The notes beneath the pieces are model-generated. The model was not told the origin of the DNA. It made no database searches and saw only the letters and a program-made list of their open reading frames with translations. Below, one piece after another: positions 10,677 to 23,000 of a stretch of 64,000 bases of DNA (position 1 is the first letter of the stretch; each line of letters begins with the position of its first letter). The stretch is from Laetiporus sulphureus 93-53. Its lineage: Eukaryota; Basidiomycota; Agaricomycetes; Polyporales; Laetiporaceae. Made by a program: the position numbers and the translations under genes. The stretch covers positions 6,355 through 70,354 of the forward strand of contig NW_024468542.1 of the NCBI RefSeq assembly GCF_001632365.1, given 5' to 3'.

Positions 10677-10891
10677 GTGTGCCACAAAACTGTTGATAAG
10701 AGTGACCCTCAAAGATTAGTAAATATCTTGGGATCAAAATGTGATAAAAATATGACCAAACCTGCATTAGAAAGCCATGATAATATGCTTTCCAATGAAT
10801 CCTTATACAATGTAGTTAACCCATTGGTTGAGGAGATATTCACTATACAAGTCGAAGTGAGCAATCTTATCAACAGTTTTGTGGGTCACTG
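10677..10891 (-). repeat. Right terminal inverted repeat of the Tc1-type element
   Basis: Partner of 9283-9499. It also carries the CCACAAAACTGTTGATAAGA motif at both the inner end (about 10680-10699) and the outer end, in opposite orientations. Confidence 0.9.
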
Positions 10892-10893
10892 TA

Positions 10894-11342
10894 CTTTTAA
10901 ACTGTGACAAAATGGCACAGTTCCTGCTTTACGAGAATGGCAAAGTTATCAATGACCATGCTATGATGAATGCCTCAGATAGTGTCCTGGGCACATATAT
11001 TCTCAGGCAAGTCCCCCATTAGTTCAAAGCTGAGTATTTTCTGACTTTCAAGTTGCACCATCTAGAAGAAACCTTGCAATAGTGGATGCAGATATGCAGT
11101 GTACAATCATGAGGAACATAGCATTTGCTTTATTATATATTTCAGTTGGTCCATCCATGACATCCCCTCTTTGCCTTCAATCACCACCATCATCACAGGC
11201 AGCTACATGGTTGGAGATTTAGCCCCACCTGTACCCTCTTATAACCACCGATAGATCTTTGCATTTGTCAATGACCATCATGATCACCATTTCTCATCCT
11301 CACTGAGGTGCATTCTCACCACCTCCTCATGCTACACACCAT
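10894..11342. other. Decayed stretch between transposon remnants
   Basis: No gene or repeat recognised. Confidence 0.5.
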
Positions 11343-11830
11343 GTAAAATGCACCAGCAAGCTTCTAGCAAATGATGAATGAGATTTTCACAAAAGAAATT
11401 GTTGAAGGATGGCTACTTTGCTACCTAGACAATATTCTCATTTTGGTTAAAAGTGAGAAGAAGCTCAAACACAAGCTTGAATGTGTCATCAAAAAGATGG
11501 TCAACAATGACCTCTACCTCAAGCTGAAAAATGCATATTCAAGATTACAGGAATGGTATTGCATCCAGGACAATTGCAGATGGATCCCAAAAAAGTCAAT
11601 AGAATTCTCAAATGGAAATTCCTCACTACAGTTAAGGGAGTACGTGCCTTCCTAGAATTCACCAACTTTTATCGAAAGTTCATTCACAATTACTCCGAAA
11701 TTGCTCACCCCCTCATTGATCTGACAAAGACCAAAGGAGGAAACTGATTTCATTGGGCAAGCAAAAAGCAGGCTACTTTTGACTACATCAAAGATAAATT
11801 TGACAAGCACCCACATCTTTCATCTGCCAG
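11343..11830 (+). pseudogene. Ty3/gypsy reverse transcriptase fragment
   Basis: Begins with residues matching NAPASF then MMNEIF of a Ty3 reverse transcriptase. It continues with the active-site block YLDNILIL (YLDDILIF in live enzymes), so the second catalytic Asp is replaced by Asn. After a frame change near 11550 it runs through KVNRILKW and VKGVRAFLEFTNFYRKFIHNYS, the thumb and connection region, to an RNase H lead-in at about 11760-11830. Protease, most of the fingers and integrase are missing. Only about 160 codons remain and I found no LTRs for it. Confidence 0.85.
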
Positions 11831-12876
11831 CTCACTACTATTGTCTTAACTACAGTTATTAGGCACTATCTCACAAATACAGCTAAGCTAGATAATAGTG
11901 TTTTGACAGTTTTCAATCAGAAATGCATATACAATCAAGTCTGACCTGACTTCTTGTGACAAATATTGCATTTGTGATCAGATCTGACCTATTTTCCAGC
12001 TCCAGACAGCTGGATCCGTCCCAATTCAATAATTTGTCCAAGTTCTTCACACATCAGACTTAGCTGAGCTTCTCCACCTTCCTCGGATTAGCATCTCACA
12101 TGAAATCAGCTCTGCTCTGCCTCACTGCAATTAATAATGCATTTGTGATCAAGTTTGACAGTCACTCACCTGGAGCCTCTTTCAAAAACAGCATTTCACT
12201 TTCACACATCCCTATTTTCACATACAAAGTCCGATATTGGCTGCCTCTTCATTATTTGCTATCCTAGCAACTATTAGCCACACTGGCCCACTACCTCACA
12301 CCTTTATACTACTTTGCATCAATTTCATTGTCATTGCTGGTGACATTAAGATCAACACAGCTCACAGCAAACTCTCACTAAAGTTATTTACACACAATGT
12401 GAGGACTGTGGTCGGGCTGCTACTACAATCCTGCACTATATACCTTCAATTCACCTTCTTCCAATTGCGACTTATTTCTAATTTTGTTTTCAATTTTATT
12501 TATCTTACCCAATTTGTTTTTGTTTATCTTCAAACTTAGTCAGGTCAGATAAAAGACCTCCTAAATAGAAGTTTTTGAGGAATTCTTCCCTTCCTCCCTT
12601 TGTGGTAGCTAGAGCTGAATTAAACTGTCCCTCTCTGTGCACTGTGCAAGCATGATACCTCTGCATTTCTGGCCAGATCAAGTCTGCATAGACCTCTCAG
12701 AATCATATCTGGGAGCCATCTCTGGGTCTTCTCCCAGAGCAAGTTCTCTGCTTCTGCCTCACTTTCTGAAGCACATTCTCTGCTTTCTGCCATACTTCTT
12801 AGCTTTCTAAAGGACCACTTTGACTAGGCAACAAACTGTTACCCCTCAAATGAACATATCACACCCTGGCATCAAC
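11831..12876. other. Decayed sequence without identified genes
   Basis: No feature recognised apart from a 100-codon open frame at 12237-12539 that looks like chance. It borders the LTR element on the right. Confidence 0.5.
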
Positions 12877-13076
12877 TGTAAGGGCATAGACAAGCTCACC
12901 ACTGCCACCACCACTTGGGACTAGCAAGCCACCTGGGAGATGCTGGTGGACCAAAATATATCTATGCTCAACTGTAGCTAGAGTCTTGGTCTTTCTTTTA
13001 CTTTGCGCTGTACTCGCTCTTATCAATACATGACTTGATTCAGTTTACATCACGTGCGTAAGACCAACCTTATACA
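12877..13076 (+). repeat. 5' LTR of the gag-only element
   Basis: 200 bp, starts TGTAAGGGCATAG and ends CCTTATACA, closely similar to 16357-16554. Many of the differences I see are C/T or G/A. Confidence 0.88.
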
Positions 13077-13177
13077 TTTTTAAACCCTCGCCATCATTTT
13101 TCTCAAAGCAACGAAGTCTGTATTGGCCAGACACAATCTGAAAAAAAAACCCCTTGATAAAACTTTCAATTTTCTCA

Positions 13178-16048
13178 ATGTTGAGACATACTGTGACAAC
13201 GAGAACAACCTCTGCACCGCCCTCACGCTGGAGTCATATAAACTTAAGAGTGTCGACTCACTCATCCAGCAGGCATGGCACAGCTGGCCATGCATCGGTT
13301 GAGGATGAATTGGAGGTCACCATTCAGGAGCCTCTCAGCAATCTGATGGAGACTCTGGTTCAGGTAGAACCACAGCATCAGGACTTCTCAAGCTCACCAT
13401 GTCCTGAAAATTGCCCATCATTGAGTGAACATGATGACGTGGCTGGACCAGTGAATGAAAATGTCGAAAACGTACCTCATGAGACTGAGGGTGATGTCGA
13501 ACCTCAGTCTGAACCACAGGGGACTGGAGACCCACTGCCATCCGAGCCATGAACGGAAGAGCAGCATCAGCTGTCAACTCTCAAGAAATATACTCAAGAG
13601 GTTCATGGACATTTGATGGTACTTCAAAGGGACATCATGCATACAGAGAAGTACATGATGAAAGTGGAGTCTTACCTGTCCTGAGCCAAACATGACTTTG
13701 AGACTGCGAATAAGAACTATGAGTCACTGCACTCACATGTGAGGATACTCACTGAGCACTTCGATGAGTTCATTGCTCACTTCTGACATGGTCTTCCAAT
13801 GGCTGACCTGCCACAAACAAAACCATCAGAGATACCTCATCAGTGACAGAGACCATTGCTGAACTTCGATGATGAACTTTATGCTGGTGACCCACCAGCG
13901 GTGCCCACCAGAGAGTCAGAGAATGCTGATGGCCATTCAGGCCATGATGCACCCCCACACATGCATGATGAGGGTCTTGAGGCTCAGGACCAGGCCGCTC
14001 CACAACAAGTCGGAGATGGGTTTCTGAGATGAGCCCTAAATCTGGAAGCTGATCACCTGTGAGAGCAAGTGCAGCAGCACTACGAGGCTCACCAGAATAG
14101 AAATGCACAGCGTGGCAGGGATAAAGTGGGCGCGAGTGGGCCACCCCCTTCAGGTGACTTTTCATCGGATGATGAGGACGCTGACCACTGAGGTCAGCCT
14201 CAAGATAATCGCAGACCAGGAGGTGGCAACCATGGTGGAAACCCTGAACCTGGCAGGCATGGAGGCCATGGAGGCCAGGGTCCTCAACAACCTGGTCAAG
14301 GAGGTCAAGGCGGAGGACCTGGTGGAGGTACTGATCCAAGTGATGATGGATCTGGCAGTCAGGATAGTGATGGTGACTCACAATCACTTGCAGACCCACA
14401 GAATGGCTTTCACCAGCGAATGCATAGCCCGTCCTATTTTTCTAAGTGTGAGGCAGTAGTGGATGCCTGACATCATGCAGGTCGAGAGCACTTGCCTGAT
14501 AATCGTTACTTGGAGGATGGACTTCGAATGATATGGACCCTTGTTCATTCGAAGCTGGGGACCACGCTGCCTGAAAATACTGTTCTAAAGAACATTAAAG
14601 ACTTACCAAAATCTGATAAATATGGTGGTGAGGACAACCGTGAGGTGTTTGACTCATGGCTGAAGTCCCTATTTCGATGGATGCGCCTTGCTTGACTAGG
14701 AGGCCCGAATCTTGATAAGGAACGTCTTCAGATTCTTGGGCAATACCTAAAGGGCACTGCGTCAGGATGGTATAATGACACTATTGATGACGTTGATGTG
14801 GATGCTCAACTGTGGTCATTCGTCGAAGCACTTTGTGTGCTGTTCAGGCAGTTTCTACATTTTGCTTCTACCATTAGCACTGCCGATCATTTCGAAGCAG
14901 TCACATACTCGAAGCAAGGAGGAGTGGCTCACCTATGAGCAATTGCTTCCTCTGATGCCCCATGCTGCTTCCTCAGTGGCTCGGTGAGGAAGGGGAAGGA
15001 GTGTGGAACCACCCCAACATTCATATCAAGTACATTCACTGACACCACCTCATCGCATACATACTATGGAGCCGACGTATCGCCAAGGGCTGCTGAGACA
15101 GTCTATGACATGGTCTAAATCACAAGATAGGGAACATGATATGGGACTGACCAGTACCTGTCAATTCTCTATGCCTTTGAGCATACAAGCCCCCACATCA
15201 AAGGCAGAGGCCCAGCAATTCTTAGTAGGCATGATGATGCCAACTATGGATGGAGCAAAGGCTGCAGAGGTCATATCCTCATGGTTCCAGGTCACACTAT
15301 AGCAAAAGTGTCAGGGCAATCGGGACTGTCAGATGCACAAAGCTTCATTCTCCATGAAGTGAAGCAATCGGAGTAGCTGAAGAAGAAGCCAGGCTTGAAG
15401 ATTGAGGCATGCAAGCTGGTTGACCCATGCCTCAAGTGGGATGGCACAGTGGATGACCTGCAAAACCTGTGCTTGCGACGCCTGAACTGGTGGCTCAGGA
15501 GAGTGCATCACAATCCGGATTCAGGTGCCCTGGTAGAGGAGGACCTATGTGTGTACTATGCCATCAATCAGATCGCCACGCTGATGCCTGCACATTATAA
15601 TTTCTCCCAGACAATCTCGAACATTGTGGCGGACTTACTGTGTGACACGAATAACTTTGCACATCATATCAATGCAGCAGGCGTAGACCTTGCCAGCTGC
15701 CCAACTGTTGTTAACCTGGTGCCATTTGGCCTAGAAATGCCACCCCTAGAGGCCAAAGATAATGTGCGCAGTTCGTTAACACTGACTCCGCAGGATATGG
15801 CATGTCACCTTTTCACTTGCAGCATTATTCCAGATGGCCTGACCTCATATTTCATGGGCTGGGCAATTCAATACTTCCACGAGCTGAGAAAACTGAAGCA
15901 GGGCTATCCTGATTATATGAAGGGCAGAGCCTTCAAGGGCCACAACCTTGACTCGAGTTCTCGCAATATGCCTGACCTGTCACATGCACCCATCTTGGCA
16001 GATTCCCCAGAACTGCTCGATGAGGAGATGCTCGACATGTGTCACTGA
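13178..16048 (+). pseudogene. Gag-like protein with an unidentified C-terminal region
   Basis: One frame of about 956 codons from ATG at 13178 to the stop at 16048, interrupted by some fourteen stops, about eleven of them TGA. Parts in order: Ser/Glu-rich N-terminus; a likely coiled coil (about 13560-13780); a Gly/Pro/Gln-rich linker (14100-14400, with GGHGGQGPQQPGQGG); then a Ty3 Gag core: DKYGGEDNREVFDSWL, FRWMRL, and LGQYLKGTASGWYND (14620-14775). After a poorly conserved stretch the last 217 codons (15395-16048) are open without a stop. They read for example LCLRRLNWWLRRVHHNPDSG and WAIQYFHELRKLKQGYPDY; I do not recognise this domain. No zinc knuckle is visible. It fills the element from LTR to LTR. 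Confidence 0.75.
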
Positions 16049-16344
16049 CCAGCATTCGTTGGCATTAAAAATGCAGGGAGCTTGCTAATGGCACTGACCC
16101 CGTCGAAGGCCTGTCAACATCTGCAGCCATGCTGGTGTGTGCATGAACTCAAAGAGCACTTGTGCTTGGTGATGTGTTGATCCACTCTAATTAACCTCTC
16201 AACTCACCTTTATATCTGTTTCATTTGACTCGTTCTGGCTGGTTCATATGCCAGTTGGATCGCTCTCACTGGCTCCTGTATCATGTTTCAATGCTCAATG
16301 GATTGTCTCCACGTCCACTTCCTTTGAACCCAGTGACTCACTCT

Positions 16345-16356
16345 GGAAGGGGAAAG
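16345..16356 (+). other. Polypurine tract before the 3' LTR
   Basis: GGAAGGGGAAAG directly abuts the LTR start TGTAAGG. This fixes the plus-strand orientation of the element. Confidence 0.75.
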
Positions 16357-16554
16357 TGTAAGGGCATAGATGAGCTCACCACCGCCACCACCACTTGGGA
16401 CTAGCAAGCCACCTGAGAGATGCTGGTAGACCAAAATATATCTATGCTCAATCATAGCTAGAGTCTTGGTCTTTCTTTTACTTTGTGCTATACTCACTCT
16501 TGTCAATACATGACTCAATTTGGTTTACATCGCATGCATAAGACCAACCTTACA
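16357..16554 (+). repeat. 3' LTR of the gag-only element
   Basis: 198 bp partner of 12877-13076, ending AAGACCAACCTTACA. Confidence 0.88.
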
Positions 16555-18679
16555 TCAGCCCTAGTAATGATCACACATTGTGCTGGGAATGTTAATCTGA
16601 TTGCCTCTCTGATCTGATGTGAAAATGCTCACCTTATTCTCACTGCATGATCCTTGTTGCCCTTTCTTTGCACCATCTGACCTATGCCTGTGAGGTACAC
16701 CTCTCCACCAATCCTTTTTCAAACACTGCTATCATAAGTTGAGACATGGTTCTGTCATTCGACATAAGCTTGCCCTGTTTCACCTGCCAAGCATGAGAAT
16801 ACAAAAGTGCAGGTGCAAGGCATATCCTGTCAAGGTCATCCATGTTGAGGATGGAAATGCACATCAAAGTGACTCCAGGAATTTGAGAAGAATGCATAAA
16901 TGTTTGAGAAATGTAGTGACACCATCCTTACTGCACGCATCGGCAGCAATTCCCAGTCATCGACAAACTGTAGTCTGGTCCTTTCAGCTATACTGGACCT
17001 CCATTACCATAAGGAATCATGGAATGTCATTTGGCATATGCTTCTTGTTGAGGCACTTTTTCAAGCTCGCTAGAAATGTGTTCCAGGTTATGTGCCCTAG
17101 AACAACAAAAAACCTCAAGTTTACCAGTGTTGCTGCAGCCAAAATGGTAGAAAAATGGTGTGTAATGGTTGAGATGAGCAGCTTTTCAGCAAAAATGCAT
17201 ATGCTGTGTAAGTGCCACAATCTCGTGCTTATACACCACTGTTTGACAATATCATAAGTAGGCATGCAGTCAATGGCCATGGCCATCATGGGCATCATGA
17301 CATACTATCACTGATCTCATTCCCTTCCTTCTCCTTATCTGCAACATCTTCAGCTGTAGAACTTCCAGTGATGTGTTGTTGAGGTGGATGAAAAGGCCAA
17401 TTTATGTAGGCATAGAGGCAGTGGCTGTGCAGTTCATACTTTACACTTTTTGGCATGGCTGGAGATAAATAGATGAAAGCAAAAGTGCAACACACACACA
17501 GACACATCATGTCATGGGAGATCAATGGAGGGATGATATACAGCTTTATCAATATTGCTGTTTGATTGGCACTGCAATGTCCAATAGCATAACCATTACC
17601 ATTGTCATCACATACCATTACACTCTTGCTCTCTTCAGCCAATGCCTTTATGCTGAGCATCGTGTCCATCCTGCCCAATTAATTGTACCCATCACCATCA
17701 CCACAGTACATTATATATCAGCAGAATGTACACCTGATGTTCTTGTTCCTTGAAGTCATCAGATATGATGTCAGTTCCTGGTAAGAGTGCTAGATGGTAG
17801 AACTCATCTGGGGTCTTGCTTCGAGGTCAGCAGATAATACCAACTGTTGGAATGCACAGCAGTGTGCAGCTTACATGGTAGAGTTAGTGACTGATGGTAT
17901 GTCAAGTGAAGAGATTACACTGCTATCATGCAGGTGGATGCTGAACGATCAGACACACTGAGTGTGGGGCACTACAGGCATTGTTAGCAGACTTATCTCA
18001 ATGTCACGAAGACCCAATATCAGGTGAAGTTCAATGTCTTACTTGCTCATGTTGGATAAGATAGAGTGATGGAGGTTGCAGACTATAAGAGGCTTACTGG
18101 ACTTATGGGGAAGTTGCAGTAGGCAGTCAAGTATATCGAGTATTGATGAAGGTAAATAAGTCTGAGGGTGTAAACCCAGATGGCCTTAGTATATATACAA
18201 GCAAGGTCAGACCCCCTGATACACTGTTTACCAGGCCCATGGACACATCTACAGTGGATCCATGTGAACAGTAACTCAGCACACATTCTAGAGATAGATG
18301 AAGCTCAGTGTTACCTGAGAGCTATCTTGAGATAAGCCAATAGTATTAATCTACGAAGTCATACGATGCTGTCGTGGGACCTTGCCAAGTGGCTACAGGG
18401 TCAACCAGCTATGTATATCTGCTGACTATGACTATGCTAACTATGAGACTACCTTCTCAGGTAGTGGAGATCCATCTCTTATGGTACTGTAGGAGCTTAT
18501 CCTATTGGAGGATAAGCAACCAGACCTTGAGTCTTTGGATATGACATCTTATCTGTTAGGCAGAATAGTTAGTACCTGCAATATGTGCACTTAAGATATG
18601 CATGTGAGTGGTCTTGTGACCATAACTGAGTGCTTAGAAAATGTGAAATATTACAGTTTGTGATATAATCGACTATGTA
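16555..18679. other. Decayed sequence without identified genes
   Basis: Open frames up to 172 codons (16739-17257, plus) and 127 codons (17295-17678, minus) occur, but neither has a motif I recognise and they overlap other frames of similar length. I see no LTR or inverted repeat. Confidence 0.5.
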
Positions 18680-19900
18680 AAGGCATACATGAAAGTCGGC
18701 GATCATGGTTCTACCCATCGTTTATTGGTCACAGACATCAGAAAACTAAACCTGATCATTGGAATGTCATATCTTTATCAGCCTAATCCAGAAATCAACT
18801 GACAAGCTGGAGAATAAAAATACTCACGATGCTCGAGTACGTGTCACCACCAGAGGCTTCATAAAAAAACAAGCCATTGTAAGAGAGAAAGCTGAAGAAA
18901 TCTCACAATGAGCACAATGAATGGTTAATGAGGAACCAACTGCATACCAAATGTTTCAAGGACAAAACAGCAATGCAGTAAATCCTATCATTTTATGGGT
19001 TGAAATGGATGATCCTGAAGCCAAACAAATAGCACGCATGATCCTAGAAATAGCAGATTGTGGCTATAATGAACCTGAGAAAAACCTGAATGATACTGAA
19101 GCAGTACACCAGTCAAACACTGGCAACTCCAGATTACAGGTTATTAACGAAGTAGAATCTTAGAAAAGGTTAGTACCAGATTATCTACATTCATACAGTG
19201 ATGTCTCTCCAAAAAGGCATCAGGAAGGATGCCTACTCAAAAGCCATATGATTATGCTATCAAGTTTGAAGAAGAATATGAGTTATCATGATCAAGCAAA
19301 TTATGTCCTATGAATCCTAAAGAATGGAACTCTTTGAATTCTTGGATCGACGAAAACCTAGCCAAAGGCTATATTCGCAAGTCAAAATCACCTATTGCAG
19401 CGCCCATATTCTTTGTTAAGAAAAAATATGGTACATTAAGACTGGTGCAAGATTATTGCAACATTAATGCATTAACTAAGAAAAACTGCTTCTCTATCCC
19501 ATGAATAAGTGAATTAATTGATCAGCTCAGTAATGCCTCAATTTTTGCAAAGTTGGATCTCTGTTGGAGATATAACAATGTTCACATCTGAAAGGGTGAT
19601 GAACAAAAAACAGCATTCACTACACATCAGGGATTATTTGAAGCAACAGTTATGTTTTTGCAATGCACCAGCCAGCTTTCAACATATGATGAATGAGATT
19701 CTAGAAGATCTTATTTGGGAAGGGCATGTAATCATCTACCTCAACGACATTCTAATTCTCACTAAAGGACTAAAGCAACATCGGAAGATTACAAAAGAGG
19801 TGCTTGAACGACTACAGGACAACGACCTTTTTGCCAAACCTGAAAAGTGCTTTTTCGAACAACCACAAGCCTTCACTGTCAGAGGGTCATGAAGAAGTAT
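18680..19900 (+). pseudogene. Ty3/gypsy protease and reverse transcriptase remnant
   Basis: The first part (18690-18800) resembles the end of a retroelement protease: HRLLVTDIRKLNLIIGMSYL, then NPEIN. After an acidic spacer (18921-19163), reverse transcriptase begins at 19310: NSWIDENLAKGYIRKSKSPI, then FFVKKKYGTLRLVQDYCNIN, the fingers block with its conserved Asp-Tyr. It continues FAKLDLCWRYNNVHI where live enzymes have FTKLDLRWGYNNVRI. Frame changes lead to MMNEILEDLIWEG and IYLNDILILTKGLKQH, the active-site region with its first Asp replaced by Asn. It stops before RNase H; integrase and LTRs are absent. A different Ty3 lineage member than the scrap at 11.3 kb is possible. Confidence 0.85.
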
Positions 19901-20040
19901 CTGAATACTGTTGGACTCAAACAGGATTTGAAGAATTACCAGATTATTGCCTTCATTGCAATATCTGTATGCAGTTTGTGAACAAAGATGTAATATTTCA
20001 GCAAAATGGACTTTCATGACATCAGGTTTCAAGCACAAAT

Positions 20041-23000
20041 ACCAAGTTACTTTTCAGGCAAGCAATCGAGAATGAGAGGCAGGCACATCTGCAAGCACAT
20101 CAAGAACATCGAGCTGCACACTTGAACTCTCTGGATGGCAGCGATGGACATTTTCTTCCTGATCAGGTTACTGAGAGACTGGAAGGCTCAGATCCTCTGA
20201 TGAGTGTCTTTGAATTCGATGGGCACATGTATGATGCATTGGGTGAAGAGATGTTATTCTCAGTGGGCGAGGATGTGGAGAGTGAGCATTCTTGTCTATT
20301 ACGTGAGATTCAAAGATCATAGCTTTTTCATGATGCGACTAATTTGCATGATGACTTGCTCAAGCCAGATGAAGAAAATGATGATGTTCTTGGCATGGAT
20401 GCAGCCACAGAATTTGATGCAATGGGTACGCCTCTGCATTTATCAAATGAGAAGCAGATATCTGAGCTGAAACATCTCACAGGTTTATCAGATGAAGAAG
20501 ATGTTGATGACAGTGATGAAGAAGATGTACATGATGAATCTGAGGTGTCACCAATGGACCCATGATATCCACATAGATCTAAAGTGGTACGGAAGTGGTG
20601 CCTTTCATCGTCAATGATCAGAACATTTTCTTACCAATTTCGCAGATGTTCCTTCTTGACATGTTAGACAATATGCCACATCTGCGTGTCTCTGCAGACC
20701 ATCTCAAATTCATAATGTGGACATTAAAGGAGCTTGGCATCATCGGCATACCATCTCTGAAGAAGTTCTGACACATGCAGGACAACCTTACTAAGCTGGC
20801 TAGAACTCACACGATCATGAAACAATTCCCTGTCAAAAACATTTTCTATCAAAATGATATCGTGCACATGCTCAATCAGGATTGGAAAAATCCTCGGGTG
20901 TGACCATATATTGAGGAGTATCCGATCTGAACAATCCAAATCAGTGAATTATGTCACATGATTAAATGGACCCATCATCTCTCACCAGAGCTGCAAGCTT
21001 TCATGTGGGCTCATGGGAACAAGCACTACTTCATCAGTGAATTAGCTCAATTGCAAGATGGCCATCTGATCATGTCAACAGCATGGTTTCATCATCAGTC
21101 ACATGGTGAAGTTTTTGACGAAGCATATCTCATAACTTCTGCTAACTGCGATGCATCTACGGCAATCATCTATTGACCTCAAGTCCATCTTGCAAAGATT
21201 GAATTTGCCATGTCCAACCTGCAACACAATATCAATGATCTGGTGAGCATGGACATCACATTGAACACTGCAGGTTTGTCGAGTCCTTGTCATTCTCATA
21301 TAGCAGCACATTGTGAAAACTCATATTGAAATCCAGGCTCACTTCCACATGATGTGCATGTATCATGCAGTGAGGTCACCAAAGGTCAGCACATATACAC
21401 CAGCTTTATCAAGGCCTGGGGTGATGATGTATCTGGGAATCAGAGTAAGCAATACAATGAACATACAAATATTTACTTTGCACATGCAAATGTGCCACAC
21501 GAGAAGCTCGCACAGGAATATTTCATTAACTTCACATCCACATCTCAACACACTAGTGCAATCAAACAGTTTGATGCTATGATGACAGACACAGTGTAAG
21601 TTTCATGCACATTAAGCTGCATTTCAAAAGAATGTGTACTTACAAAGTGGCGCAGTTATTCTAAGCTGGTGTGGCACGTCACATATGACTGTATCAACCA
21701 AGAAGAGATTTTATTTCACATGGAGCTGATCATTTTCCCTGCAGATAACCCACAACAGTCATAGCTGTGTTCTCACATTGGTCTGCATGGAAATTTCTGA
21801 TGTCATAAATGCCAAATCGGGGAAACAGAGGTTGAGTGTAAAATGGACAACATGTATCATCAGCACTTTTCAGTGAGTTTGCATCATGTTTGCATCATAT
21901 AATAACATCCAGATGAGCTTACCATATCAACCATATACATCCATCAATGCCTCGGACATCCAATCAAACAAGACAGGCTGTGATCAAACAGATTGAGGTG
22001 GCTGGATTGGGTGTAGCCAAAACTGTACTGATTTGCAGACACAGTCTGGAGTCAAGGATAAGCTTGCTGAACACTGGATTGTAAAATTACTAAGATGTGC
22101 AGCTGAGCAGCCACAAATCTGGATACATAACTGACATATATGTGATCCTAGATTGAATGAGCGGAACCTTTTACATTGTCCACTTGTTGTTTCAAGAATC
22201 AAAGAAGAGATTCAAGATGAGCTATTGTAATAGGTAAAGACAGAGCCACATGAGCATTATAATGCATTGCCAGCTAATTCCTGTAAGTCTTTCACCAATG
22301 ACTTAGAGTAAACCACATGAGCTAATGGGCTACACTGACTCTAGCACTGTGTTGTCAGTACTGTGCTGGTAAACACTACAACATGCAGTTGGAGCTTGAA
22401 GATGCATATTCATAACATCGTACTCATTTGTTAGATGCTAAAGTGCTACTGATAGCTGGTGACATTCACCAAGATACTCCCATTGAGGTTCTTCACACAT
22501 ATTTATTAGGAGCTGATAAGTATGCATGGCATTACCTGCACACCACATGGACTCCGAAGCAATGTGAAGCATTCACCATCAAGCTTCAATCTTTATTCAT
22601 TGATGGCCTCACAATCTCCCCACTGCACTCCTCGTATATCATGCAATCCTGCAATGACCTGATTGGCAAGCATTTAAAAGCACTGCAGCAGCTCATGATA
22701 TTTCATCTCGATGAGTCGCTATGTTCACCATTGAGGTTTGATTTGTAGAGGGCCACTGGCAAGCTTGGAGCCCTGCTATGGGTGCCTGAAATTGATAATA
22801 TGGACAAATGTTTGGTATGTTGTTCCCTTTGTGACACATTTCACTCCAGGAATAACTATAAATGTTGAACAGAGTGACGTCCAGATTCTTGTGAGCAACG
22901 TGCTTGATATTTGATCACTGATTGATCCCAAGCAGATCTTTGTAAAGCCCAAGCTTCACATATTGTCTCACCTTACTGAGGACATCTGCCGACATGGTTC

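Larger units (their letters stand above)
9283..10891 (-). mobile_element. Full-length dead Tc1-type DNA transposon
   Basis: 1609 bp element bounded by TA on both sides (9281-9282 and 10892-10893), the normal target duplication of the Tc1/mariner superfamily. Ends read CAGTGACCCACAAAACTG and its reverse complement. The terminal inverted repeats are long, about 215 bp each, and enclose one transposase gene on the minus strand with internal stops. A remnant of one inverted repeat of the same family is present at 44200-44350, so the family was active more than once in this region. Confidence 0.93.
12877..16554 (+). mobile_element. Complete gag-only LTR element with about 200 bp LTRs
   Basis: 3678 bp. 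Two direct repeats (12877-13076 and 16357-16554) begin TGTAAGGGCATAGA and end near CCTTACA, so the ends form a TGTAAGG/CCTTACA inverted repeat. The flanks are TCAAC (12872-12876) and TCAGC (16555-16559), a 5 bp target duplication with one transition. A purine tract precedes the right LTR. The interior has one long decayed gag-like frame and no pol. It differs in sequence from both other gag-only elements of the window. Confidence 0.87.

Noticed and set aside
13770..14399. 209-codon minus-strand open frame rich in His and Leu
   Set aside because: Antisense of the Gly/Pro/Gln-rich linker of the gag-like gene; low complexity explains the open frame.
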